Assembly: GCA_030141605.1 (NCBI GenBank)
Contig: JAQGDQ010000169.1
Coordinates: 308,501 to 372,500, forward strand
DNA: 64,000 nt
Source of the DNA: Tubiluchus corallicola
Taxonomy: Eukaryota; Priapulida; Priapulimorpha; Priapulimorphida; Tubiluchidae
Reading direction: 5' to 3'
Shown here: positions 47,787 to 64,000 of the stretch, one piece after another
Layout: every line of letters starts with the position of its first letter
Position numbering within the stretch: position 1 is the stretch's first letter
Program-made: the position numbers and the translations under genes
The notes under the pieces: generated by a model
Databases searched by the model: none
What the model was told of the DNA's origin: nothing
Seen by the model: the letters and a program-made list of their open reading frames with translations, nothing else

Positions 47787-50700
47787 GTTTGTGTCGTGAT
47801 TCCTAAGTATTTTTATAATAATTTTATACAGTGAAATGTAGGAACATTTATGAAGTGAACTGTTTAAACAGTTGGAACAGTTGAAAAAACGGTGGAAAAA
47901 GAAATGAAAAATTGAAAATGGGTTAATTGAATTAAACAGGCAGAAAAGAGAAAGCAAGGAAAAGAAAGGTAGAGAGGAAAAAGAAACAGATAAAGAAAAC
48001 GTAGAAAAAGAAAGAAAGATACAGTCCGAGAGTGGGAAAGGTGGAAAAAAGTGAAAGCGAGATGCAAAGAGAAAAAAAAGAGGAAAGGAAAGATTGGAGA
48101 AAACAGAGAAGTATGAAAGAGAGGGAGAGAGCGAGAAAGAGAGAGAAAGAGAAAGAGACAGAGAGAAAGAGAGAGAGAGGAAGAGAGAGAAAGAGAGAGA
48201 CAGAGAGGAGAGAAAGAGAGAAAAAGAGAGAAAGAGATGCAAAATGAGTAAGAAACATGGCGAAATTAAGAAAGGAATTTGAGGGGAAGGCACACACTTG
48301 CACGCACAAGATTTCTCTTTTTTATGTTCCATCTTCTTCTTCGTACGAATGTATTCTAAGTGATAAAACATTCGGATCTATTTATGGAACTTTGCCATCT
48401 CGAAGTTGTTCTGAAATTTACATATACGTTTGTGTCAAACTTCAGATGTGTTAGTCTCATGTCAGACTGGATACCAACAGGAAAAACTTATGGCCGTAGA
48501 AGTTCGTTTTAAGAACCCATTTTATGGACGGATGTACACAAAAGGCTTCTACGAGACAGAACATTGCACGTCACTCGGTAGAGGAGCACATGAGGCAGTC
48601 ATTGTTTTTCCTCTAGATGGATGTGGAACTGCGGAATATATACAGGTATATGCATAGTAAAAGTTTCTGCGTTTTTTCTGGTCTGTAACGCTAATACAGC
48701 TTCATAAATAGCGGACACCCTCTCAAGCGAATCATGTAGGTGTCATTCAGTCTGGTGAAGTTTTACCTTTCATCGCTATGCTCATGGAATGGCCTTGTGT
48801 TTAATGATGATGCTATTTTAATTTGTATAAGAAGATTAGTATACGTGATTTTAAACAATAATCTGCAAAACGTTTAACAATTCTATTAATTTTTATTTAG
48901 CCTCATTGAGTCATTTTTATTTTTTTCATAATAGGGTAACGGATATGACGGTAAGGGTGTTAGCTATGAGAATGTTGTTGTTGTTATGTTTGATGCTGAT
49001 GGACCAATCATTGCTGAGTGGGACAGAGCACTGAGAGTGAATTGCGAGTTTGAGCAGCCTTCACCAAAACTCCTGGATACTGGAGTTACTGTGCCGTGAG
49101 ATATAACTTCGTTTATTACTCGAAAGTAGAAATTTATTTATAGCGCGAGTTTGGTTAAAAAAATTTCAGGTAAAACTTTAGATGAACAGCCTTCCTTAAT
49201 AAAAGCATCGTTACAGAAATACTGACAGTTGTGCTGGTTATAAAACATTAAAATGTAAATCCTCTAGAAAATGAAGATCTTGTGGCGCTACTTCGTATTT
49301 TTCTTAAAAGCAAACCATGCGTGAGTGCACTAACTATGGTTTAATAATGCCTAACTATGCCTAACTAATGTCTAACTATGCCTAATAACATTTTTTTTAT
49401 AAATTTAAAAATTGACAATTATTAACCACTCACATTTTATAATGCATTACCAAAAGCTTTACTAAAGCGCGGCCTAAAATGTATCAGCAAAGAACTTAAT
49501 GCTTTGATTCCGCGAATTCGTCATTTCTATATTAACGCATTAGTTGAAATGCAAAATAATTTTGATTTTCAAATTCCAGTATGTTAGAATCAACGAAGAT
49601 AAAGCCTGGGAGCATCACCCTGCCATCAACAACTTTAAAAGTTATACAAGGAAAAGATTTCTCTGCACAAGCAGCAGATGTACTCCATGTTGGAGCTTAT
49701 AGCACTATGGTCGTAACGCTTTCAGATAACTGTAAATAAGTTCATTTTTTCTTAGATTTTTAGACTTTTGAAAAATATTATTCTACACAGAAGAGATAAA
49801 CTGAATTGTCTTTACTTTTTGCTTTAATGATATCTAGACACAACTTGGCATAGCAATGATGAGCTTTTAAAAACAATAAGAAAGAATGTATAGTAGATGC
49901 TTTTGTACAAGCCAGTTAAACAAAGACTGCAAAATTGAGCTTTCTTTCACGGAAATCTGTTGCGGTACTGGACACCATTCTTTGCCTGGTATTTTGATGT
50001 ATTTGCTGCTAAAATTGTTGCCCTGGAAACTACATAGCATTATGTGCTGTAAATTTTTCTTCAGAATGTACAACAAAAAAGATTATCTCAGAATGGCGTA
50101 GCAGTATGCAGATACATATACGCAAGTTTCATATCTTATGGCATTCCTTCATTATGCTTTCCAACACGTAATTTTACTGCGGCATTCCCTTGCCTTCATT
50201 AAAAAGGCTGCTTTAATGCTACTTCTAAGAACAAATGCTCTCCATTAAGATTGGTATTCGCTTTCCATACGACTATAATGTCTGTCAAAAATTATGTTTA
50301 CTATTCAGCTTAATATTTTCCAATTATTTTCTTGTTTTAAGCACTTTCTCAAGGTTATTCTCAACACATCGTGAAAGTGTGCACAATTTTTAACTTATGC
50401 CCATTGTTATTACAATATAATTATACAAAATGATAATAATCGTTCATAGTTGAATGGTTTCTAATGTTTTTTAGCATTTTGGGACGTGAAGGTACATGGT
50501 TGCATAGCACATGATGGATCGGGATACAAATCCGTCGCTCTGTTTGACGAAAATGGGTAAATTAAATGATTTCTTTTAATAACTTTGTAAATGAAGGTTT
50601 TTGATTGCCTGTCATTTGGAACTCGTTATCATCTACCAAATTTGATGAATTATCAATAATAGGCCATTTTTATTTGAGCTTTCAGTTCTATGATTCGTTA

Positions 50701-53700
50701 TCGTGTTTTCGTGCCTAGGTATGTAAATTTATCATTATTGTGAACTGATTTGAGTAATTTCATTATCAAGAATCATGCAGTTATTGAAACTCGGCGTATC
50801 ATTTAGCTTTATTCTCCCTTTCGTTTGTGTTTTTCTGTTTTATTTGAATTAGTTTTAAAAAGTAATGTGTTTTACACGACAAAAGTGTTAATTTACCTGC
50901 TTGCATAACTGGTGCGTGTACATATAAATAAACGATCATTTATAATTTACCGCAATAACTGGCATTCTGAAGGACAATCAGAAATGTTTAGATTAACTTT
51001 GCTAATTCCCACACAAACTATATTTTGATTCTGTATCACTACCTGCTGGATTAGTTGTTTACAGTCGTGCTTTGTGTAGTATAAAAAGAACACTATTTTT
51101 AAATTTTTATGTAAGTCACCAGACTCTTGTTTAGAAATCAGCGCCCTAATTATAATCTTCCGATGACTGATCCCGATTATTGATTTTATTTTATTTTAAA
51201 TGCAGAAACCTTTGGATTTCGCATCATGGAACTTATATTTCCAACTTCATTTTTTCAGTTTAATTTCTGTTCTAAGGCTACATATTTATTATGATAGGTT
51301 CTTTCCGCCATTACTTTAACCTCGTTTTGTTTTACAGTTTTGTATAAATATTTTGAAACTGCGGCGTACAAGCTTTACGTTTTTAATCTTGGCAACCGTT
51401 TTTTCATTTGGGCATTTTAGTGGTGACGTTGCCGAATAATAAGTCTGGCAATAATAAGCACCCACGGTGCTAATTTTTCACTATTTCTTTTCTACGCTTC
51501 TCTATTTTCGATTGCGAGTGAATGTGAGCATTATATAGGCGTAAATATACTTTCCTGTTCTTCAGTCTTCATTGCTTCTTGGTAGCTTTGTCTATAAGAC
51601 TTAGACACCAAGGACTACGCAGACAAATGTGCATTGCCTTAAACCTCAACAATCTTGAGTTCAGTAGATGACAATACAGTTGTGCGTCTGTCCTCATAAT
51701 GTAACATGCCAGAAAAATTAATGAAATTAACCTATAACAATGCGTGCTGCTCTGAAATTGCCTATATTTAGGTGTCCAGCTTCGGTGATTGTAGAACCGT
51801 TTCGGAGAGTGACAGATCGTCCAACGCAAGGACAGACGAATATTATTGCGCACTTCAAAGCTTTCAAGTTTCCAGATAAAACAAGTGTATATTTCCAATG
51901 CACAGTTGAGCTATGTTTTGAACAGTGCTATGAGGTAAATCCCGCAGTTATGGTCATGATTTCATATAATTTTATTGACGTATAAATGAATCTCCAAAGT
52001 ACATAGTGTCTTTTTGATGTGCTACTAGGGCGAAATCGAAACTTAAAAATGCCTTGCAGAGCAGGCATGAAGGCACTAGAGTGTCTAAAAGTAAAATGAT
52101 GAAAGTCCCCAAATAAATGTCGTCTAAACCAAAGTATTTTTTAGATGTTGCACATAATCATATAGGAATGTCATTCATGTCACTATTATTCATTCATTTT
52201 CGGGTAAGACGAACACTAATAAGTATCGTTGAGGCTTACATTTCTATGTATTATAATGTACGGCTTTCACGCCTTTTATAAAGTCTAATATTAATTATTC
52301 CGATAAGAATGAATGAACATTGTCGTACAACACACAGTTAGCCTATAGTTAGCAAATGCGAGTAAAAATAAGACTAATATATGTAACCACACTCGGGCTG
52401 GTAGTGGCTAGTTCAGCCTAACCTTGGTTGAAGCCTTATGTTGTATATGATGACGTTGCTACCTTAGGCAAGCCTGTAATTGTTCTGCCTTATTACTGTG
52501 TTACACTTTAAAGTATGCAAACAAGCAGTTTCTGGAGTAGCTAATTAGAAACAAGCTATTAAAATCAAGTGACCCGCTACAAATTACTAAACTAACGGCT
52601 GGTGCACTAACTTCAGGAAATGTCATATCTTTGTTCTTCTTTCACGGTGTTGCATATTCACACATACTCAGTGACAGGCATACTTCTAGAAATGCTTCTC
52701 GCTACTAAAAGTTACTAGAAGCTTTCTGTTTTATAGACTTCTTGCTCTGAATACGACAGCACAAATTCCCTTCGATACATCAACAGGAAGTTCAAACGTG
52801 ATGTAAGTTCCTCTTTCAATCAGGAGACCACAGAGAAGCCATTTGTCGTGACAGCTGCATTTCCTTACAACGCGACGCACGAAATGCGTGAATTGCACAG
52901 AAGTGTGACAGTTCAGATGCCTGGTGAACAGGCATATGTCATTGGTAAGTAACTAAATAAAGTGATTAAGTAAAAAACTTGTCAATGTCGTTGTGTTCAC
53001 AATCATAGTATTTTCGTAGCATTTCGTATCATTGGCTATATTTGCTTTGCCTGAGATCTTTTCAATTGTATACATTGAATTATTGGTATCTTGAGATTTT
53101 TGTTTATTAATAATACAATGATAAAACTAAAATTTGATAGTTTGTCTGTTATGCTAAACGAATTATTGCACTTGCCGAATTTTTTGTAGCAACTCGGTTG
53201 GTCTTTACTATTGTCCATAAAATATAAAAGTGACTGACTATTATTAAAAATTTATATATCATTGATACATGGAGTGGTTTATATTAAGTGTTTCCATTAA
53301 TGACTTGTGTTTATTGACGGGATTCATGGCTGAGTGGATAGGTACGCGCGTTTTCATGCGAGAGGCGTGTGGCTGCCTGGGTTCCATACTAGCAAGCTAC
53401 GAGCTTTATCATTCGTAAACTTGGCTGTTGTAGAGGGAAGATACATACACAACCAGAAAAAGTAGAGATTTGTACCATTTCAATGGCTTATCTTAGACGA
53501 ATATCCTTGTTAGTGAGCTAGATTCTAGTCGCGCCTCAAATACTTTATTGAGTAGATCTTGCTTATGATTACTGTATGCCGGCTTGCAGGGGGTGTGCTG
53601 AAACGCACAGGAAAATTAAAACTGCAATTTTGAGAATTGCGAAGACAATTCATACGAAAAAGGAAAGGCGGGAAAGCTAAGGCTATGATATCCGATTATA

Positions 53701-54281
53701 AAAAATCTGGTTATAACCAGATTTTTGTGTCATCAGATTAAAAAAGATCTAGTTATAACCAGATTTTTGTGTCATCAGGTTAAAAAAGATCTAGTTACAA
53801 CCAGATTTTTTGCCATCTGATTAAGAAAGATCTAGTTATAAACAGTTTTTTTTAATTGAAAATCATGGCCTAACACTTAACGATTTTTTGATAATTTATT
53901 ATAACTTTGTAATTGGTCAACCAAATTTTTCTCTTTCCGTTGAACGATTGTCGTTTCCTGCCTAGAACTTTTTTGCTCCAGAGATGTACAAACTGATCTC
54001 TTAATAACTAATACAGTCTAGTCTTTAATCAACTAATGCACTTGTTCATGTTAAATATTACTGTAATTTAAAAAAGCCGTCATTTGTTTTCAGGTTCTGA
54101 AGATAGTATGAACGTCCAGCAAACAGTCTGTTTAACTCGGCTGTCACTTTTATCAGCCTCCATTCTTCTGTGCAGTCTGTTAGGTTTCACCACAGCCACA
54201 TCACTTGCACTCTTCTTCAAAGTGCGGGAGTATTCAGTTAAACGAATACAAGATTTCAACATGTTTCCAACTCACCAGTAG
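46673..54281 (+). CDS. ZP-domain type I transmembrane protein
   Basis: Nine exons join to 640 codons: 46,673-46,693, 47,042-47,786, 48,446-48,645, 48,935-49,095, 49,580-49,731, 50,475-50,556, 51,772-51,934, 52,737-52,944 and 54,094-54,281. Exons 1 and 2 join in phase 0 to give the signal peptide MFVKLLL+LATFLLTVSC. Residues about 20-255 are acidic, Tyr/Pro-rich and without a known domain. A ZP domain follows (about 257-560): VLVSCQTG, FYGRMYTKGFYETEHC and DGCGTAEYIQGNGYDGKG in the N half; VKVHGCIAHDGSGYKSVALFDENGCPAS and CTVELCFEQCYE in the C half. A dibasic RKFKRD follows it, a plausible release site. Last comes a transmembrane helix (SLLSASILLCSLLGFTTATS) and a short basic tail. Known relatives polymerise into apical matrices, cuticles or egg coats. 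Confidence 0.9.
47930..48250. repeat. GA-rich purine tract in ZP gene intron 2
   Basis: About 310 bases of GAAA/GAGA-rich sequence on the + strand. It gives false Arg/Glu-rich frames on + and Ser/Leu/Phe-rich frames on -. Confidence 0.9.
53319..53560 (+). repeat. tRNA-Ser-like repeat, family B (copy 2)
   Basis: It starts GGGATTCATGGCTGAGTGG, with a perfect A box TGGCTGAGTGG at 53,327-53,337 and a B-box-like GGTTCCATACT at 53,380-53,390, then TCGTAAACTTGGCTGTT and TAGAGGGA. The same order of blocks occurs in reverse at 39,100-39,330. A tRNA-derived SINE in the last ZP-gene intron. Confidence 0.7.
53701..53850. repeat. 42-bp minisatellite with internal palindromes
   Basis: A little over three tandem copies of a 42-base unit. 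Each unit contains a palindrome of the CTGGTTATAACCAG type and AAAAGATCTAG. The last copy is the most divergent. It lies in the last intron of the ZP gene. Confidence 0.9.
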
Positions 54282-54457
54282 TACCACTAATCACACAGTA
54301 TTACAAATACGCATATAAAAATATAATATTATTGATTTGAGAGTGTCTGTAATCATTGAACAATTATTTGTTTCAATTTTGACATATTACTTACATTGCA
54401 TCGACAAGGCTACGTGGTTTCTTCAACTCATTTGTTCAGATTCGTCGTTTTAGGCAC

Positions 54458-54630
<173 letters not shown>

Positions 54631-54702
54631 TTTACCGTTAATCAGAATTTTTGTTATATGCTGTTTCGAAATTATTCTTGTGCTTTCTTAAAAACCTGAT
54701 GC

Positions 54703-54753
54703 AATAAAAATAATTCTATTTATTGGAGATGATTATGAATACTTTGCAATAAA
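54703..54753 (+). terminator. Polyadenylation signals of the ZP gene
   Basis: AATAAA at 54,703-54,708 and again at 54,748-54,753, about 420 and 465 bases after the stop codon. Use of either would place the CT array inside the 3' UTR. Confidence 0.45.
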
Positions 54754-56478
54754 TCACATGCAGGCAATATTTATTTCAATTTCATCTTCAAGCTTTTATT
54801 TCTAGAACACACAACAATTGTCTAAAGGTCTGTACAGCTATTTTTGCACCTACTTTACTTCTTTAATTATCAAAGAGCTTTAATTTTTGACTAGAAGGGG
54901 AAAATATTATGTAGCATCAAGGTCAGATTACACAATGCTATTCCATTGTAGTCTATACATTTCTGTACAACTAATTGCTGGGCCTATTCTCTTATTATCA
55001 CATTTGATACATCAATAACTTTTCATTGACTAACACAGAGAAAGAAGGTTGACTAGGTCACTTTGTAATTATTATTACTATTATCTTCTAATAGCATCAT
55101 AATTTGTTACAATCGCACCAATTATCAGTGTTCACCTTACCAAACGGCAAAAGGTTTTACTTACAATTACGCTATTATCTAACATTATCTGTACACTATT
55201 TACATATTTCACAGCAGTCTACCATTAAATGGGATTAAGCAAGCTATTAATGCCTAAGTAGGTGAATTAGTTTCGATTTTAGACTTCGCAGTTCTTACAA
55301 GAAATTAAACATGACACTGTTAGCCTAGTGTTAGGCGATAGTACATGTGAGTTACACAGTAATTGACCTAAAAGTTTACGATGAGCGTATTTTCTCGTAA
55401 CGCTTGAATTACAAAGTTTGTTTTTGTTTTACCGAGTTTGCAATAAACACACAGAAATACCAATAATCTAGTTACATGTTTAGAGTGATAACAGATATTC
55501 AACAGTATGTTTGTACATGAAAAAATTCTCATGCGCATAGAAAATAGAGGCCGAAGCACTTTTCCAAGAAAACCAAAGCTTCCATTTACCATGAAAAAAT
55601 GGTTTCCTATGCAGATTTAATATAAGACGTTGAATATCAGTCATAACAATTCGAAATGAATGTTGCCCTATTTCTTGATAGAAAGCACAAGTTGCATTAA
55701 AGTTACTATGTCCAAAAAACCTACATTTTTTAAGTTCCACAAAAAACTGGTATCGTGTGAGAAATAAAAGATTCATTATAAAATGTTTGTTTGGAGTATG
55801 ACTGCGTTGATGATGACGACGTTGATAATGATGATGATAGTAACGACAACAATGATGTTTGCGATGAATATGATGACGATGACGAATTGATGATAGCAAC
55901 AACTGCAAATACTGTAATGATGGTAATAAAGTTCTTCTTCCGCTAATAGGCCAATAGGCCATGTTGCAGCTATCACAACATTTTTTATCAATTTAATATA
56001 CTGAGCGTTTCACTGAATCGCTTAATTTTTCACAGGTGCAATGAATTTTCTAAACTACAACTTGCTAAAAACTTATGAACAAACACTAGGTAGCTGTCGT
56101 GCTTTGAACTACTAATCGACCTAATAAATCTCGAGTTAAACTATATAACACCAGAAATACGGCCAATGAGTATACAACCATTCTACAACAATGTATACAA
56201 TCATTTTATCGATTGAATAAACGTGCTTTCCAAATACTATTTTAAACATGCGTCATATACAACCATATTGCAGACTTTTGTGTATAAACAGAAATAACAG
56301 GCTATGCATAATATTATAGGCTCAATAGAAGTCACCATTTACTATTTTAGTCGGCTATTTTGAACTGTCGTTGTTGACTAGGGGTAGCAGCTCGTATCAT
56401 GGCCGAAGCTAGTCTCGAAACGCTTCGTCCAGATGAGGCCGAATATCTATAGACTGGCTCATCAGACTGGTAGAGTGA
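54754..56478. other. Convergent intergenic region / transporter 3' UTR
   Basis: This lies between the ends of two tail-to-tail genes. On the - strand AATAAA signals can be read at + positions 54,795-54,800 and 54,770-54,775, which would give the transporter a 3' UTR of about 1.7 kb. I see no coding exon. A GATGAT-rich patch lies at about 55,800-55,890. Confidence 0.4.
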
Positions 56479-61768
<5,290 letters not shown>

Positions 61769-64000
61769 CTGTAACACAATACAACACATTTAATTCAACC
61801 GCAGAGATTCAATGTGCATTAAAGAGACCGGCTCCAAAATCAGGGCGCCGTTTAAGCAGTCAAGTGAAGGCGTCAGAGTGAGAATGATATCACATTGATG
61901 TTACAAACTCAGTGTTTGCTTCTATAACGCAGACTAAACTCGTAAGCTATTTCAATACATTATTTTTCTGCCATATGCACTTCTATATAATGTTTTTCAT
62001 CCCTGTGTTGGAGTCAACGAAATTTATTGACATAACAACTCAATTATAATTCAATATAGGCTGTATTCTAGACTGATTTTACTGTATAATGATGAAATGA
62101 AACCACAGATGTTAAATTTTTGGGTCAAAACTTTCAAAGCAGAAAGTGTAAAAACCGGGGGATGATGTAGGACTTGGACTAGGGACTTGGATTACACTAG
62201 GTAGTAATTGATTACAGTTTACAGAATTTGTTGGTAACATCAATTGAGATTCTCCTGATCAAAAAATGTTGGATGGTCTAGTTTTCGTGCCGTTGAATTT
62301 GTAATAAAAAAGTCCCTCGTTCAAAATTCGGGTCCTAATTTTCACAATGATATCATTTCGGTCAAGTTCGGTTTTCAAAATTTAGTAATTGGGAGTTTAT
62401 TCCATCATTTAATGACAATTCTGCAATTAAGACTATAAAGATCATAATTAATTAATTACCCGCGGATTATTTCAGGTGTAACTCATGATGCAAAATGATT
62501 GTTTACCACTTGAGCTCATTTAGTGACAGTGTTTTAATTTATCATTCAAGAGCTTTATTGGAAGATACCTACTATGGCTCTGTGATTGCAAAATTTTTAA
62601 CTGGCAATGTCCAAGCTAGGTTTCAACAAAATTTCCAGATTAATAAGCACGTTGCGCTAAGATATGTACATTATAAAGTAGGGTGATCTATAAACTATAA
62701 AAAAGTTAAAAGTATAGAAAGCATTCGGTAATAGCATGCAATACTAATCTAATTCAATACGAAGAAAAACATTTTGTCATTTGCCCGTGTTTTTAGTAGG
62801 AGCATGCAAGGCAGCTCAAGGTTGATGCGTTGTGCTTTTTAAATTATTTTGGTAACACAATCTTTTATCTTAATTTGCGGCACTAAAACAATTACAAGTT
62901 TAAAAAATAAAGTATATAGTGTACGCCATTGTGTACCTTATTAAGGACATAATTACAACAATTACAACAGTTACAAATTTTAAGATCGAAGAAAGTGAAA
63001 TTACAAAATCAGATTAAATCGGGTGATGATTGTACGGTGTTTACATCTACATCCTTCGTATAAAATCTAACATGGAGAAATAAAAAGACACTGGCGTTAG
63101 AAATGAAAACAGAGGTGCTAGGTACAGACATTTTAATGCATGCAAAAACTATTATGATTAATAAATGCACGTGCAAATATTGCAAATCGTGTTAAATCAT
63201 AGACGTAAGGCAGTTTTAGCTATTAACTTAGTATTAAGCATTAATATTAAGCGGCGTTTACTAGATATCTGGAATCTGTTAGGGGTTATTGCGTATCAAA
63301 TTGCGTATAAACAATCCAGTAAGCAAAATAAATAAATACCGCAATGACGTGGAGGTGCAACTGAAAACGATAAAAAATTGTAGTGATTTTTATGCAATAG
63401 CGTCATGATGTCTGGTAAACGCCACTTTGCGGATGAAGTGTCTCGAAAAACTAAATGTGTTTACCAAACTATATGCTTAAATTCGTGGACAAGGAAAATG
63501 CTAATTTGTGAAGAAAAAGTTTGTAGACTGTACATTGGATGGGAAAATATTGAATGTAAAAATAAAATTTTACGAACAAAGCAACTACTGGAATTTATTA
63601 CTTAATTATTTGAACCTACTGGAACAGTGGGCCTTATGGAAAAGCTTTACAGAAATTTTCATTCCGAACATAACCGTTTATGCCATTTGCTGCTTAAATG
63701 TTTTAATAGATTTAAAAAAGCAAGAAAAAATAAAAATTGAAAAAGCCTTTATACCGTTAAATTGAGTTTTTGTGAATGGAGTTTTGACAAATAGGAAATA
63801 AAAGAAAATGTCAGTTTGAATTCTGGACACAACTAACGCACCATTGTATGTGTTAACACAGGCCCAGGTACATATGCACTCACCAACAATTCACAAAGCC
63901 CCAAAATGATATATAATAATATAGTATATATAATAATTTTCATCTCTTCTGCGTCAATTTTTTTAGACGTTTCTATAAGCAAAAACGAAATATTTCAGCT
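61769..64000. other. Intron or 5' region of the transporter gene, no exon recognised
   Basis: The missing N-terminal exons of the transporter (TM1, glycosylated loop, TM2) are not recognisable here on the - strand, so this is most likely a long intron. A tRNA-like remnant lies at about 62,270-62,350 (GGATGGTCTAG ... CGTTCAAAATTCGGGTCC), resembling family A. AT-rich open frames at 63,405-63,765 look non-coding. Confidence 0.5.
62200..62370 (+). repeat. Degenerate tRNA-like remnant, possibly family A
   Basis: GGATGGTCTAGTTTTCGTGC, then TTTGTAATAAAAAAGTCCC and CGTTCAAAATTCGGGTCC follow the order A box, anticodon region, B box of the repeat at 18,590-18,860. Then TTTTCACA, as in the other copies. 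The match is weaker. Confidence 0.4.

Noticed and set aside
47715-48371. 218-codon Ser/Leu/Phe-rich frame on the - strand
   Set aside because: It is the reverse translation of the GA-rich tract in an intron of the ZP gene.
53319-53400. Functional tRNA-Ser gene
   Set aside because: The A box is good, but the B box is imperfect, the acceptor stem does not close, and the sequence continues into a body shared with another copy, so it is a SINE.
63405-63765. Two overlapping open frames near the right end
   Set aside because: They are AT-rich and Lys/Ile/Asn-biased, have no domain or splice signals, and are not the missing transporter exons, which should be on the - strand.

Overview
The window is nuclear DNA from an invertebrate animal. 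It is AT-rich, with short GT-AG introns, AATAAA polyadenylation signals, abundant microsatellites (CT, GATG, TATAA, CATC types), tRNA-derived and foldback repeats, and metazoan-only domain families. An ApeC (apextrin) domain, a type-C LGR receptor of the GRL101/relaxin-receptor kind and a vesicular monoamine transporter point to a non-vertebrate animal, probably marine. I cannot fix the phylum from sequence alone.

Layout. Bases 1-10,200 hold no supportable gene, only simple repeats. Gene 1 (+ strand, 13,112-44,286, possibly with a signal-peptide exon at 10,283-10,343) is one very large receptor. I could assemble 35 exons with matching splice phases, about 2,730 residues. Order from the N-terminus: a fibrinogen-like domain of the contactin-associated (CNTNAP) type, two CUB-like domains, a fucolectin-type (F5/8C-FTP) lectin domain apparently split by an inserted ApeC domain, a complete F5/8C domain, two more CUB domains, a C-type lectin domain, four LDLa repeats, a second CNTNAP-type fibrinogen-like domain, a degenerate Cys-rich module, two LDLa repeats, an LRR N-cap with one LRR per exon, a rhodopsin-class seven-helix region, and a cytoplasmic tail with a degenerate kinase-like segment. 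Three of its introns appear to use GC donors.

Gene 2 (+ strand, 46,673-54,281) is a complete nine-exon, 639-residue ZP-domain type I membrane protein with a signal peptide split over two exons. Gene 3 (- strand, 56,479-61,768) is the C-terminal two thirds of an SLC18 vesicular monoamine transporter. Its 5' exons lie beyond the right edge. It converges tail to tail with gene 2. One of its introns carries a same-strand open exon (59,388-59,640) with its own polyadenylation signal. That exon could be an alternative last exon giving a truncated transporter, or a small separate membrane protein.

The intergenic and intronic DNA contains two tRNA-like repeat families, two foldback/inverted-repeat elements, an almost perfect 420-bp tandem duplication, three minisatellites and a 330-bp TATAA array. 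No CRISPR, operon or rRNA gene is present. All gene models are hand-spliced from reading frame, phase and homology; no transcript or database evidence was available.
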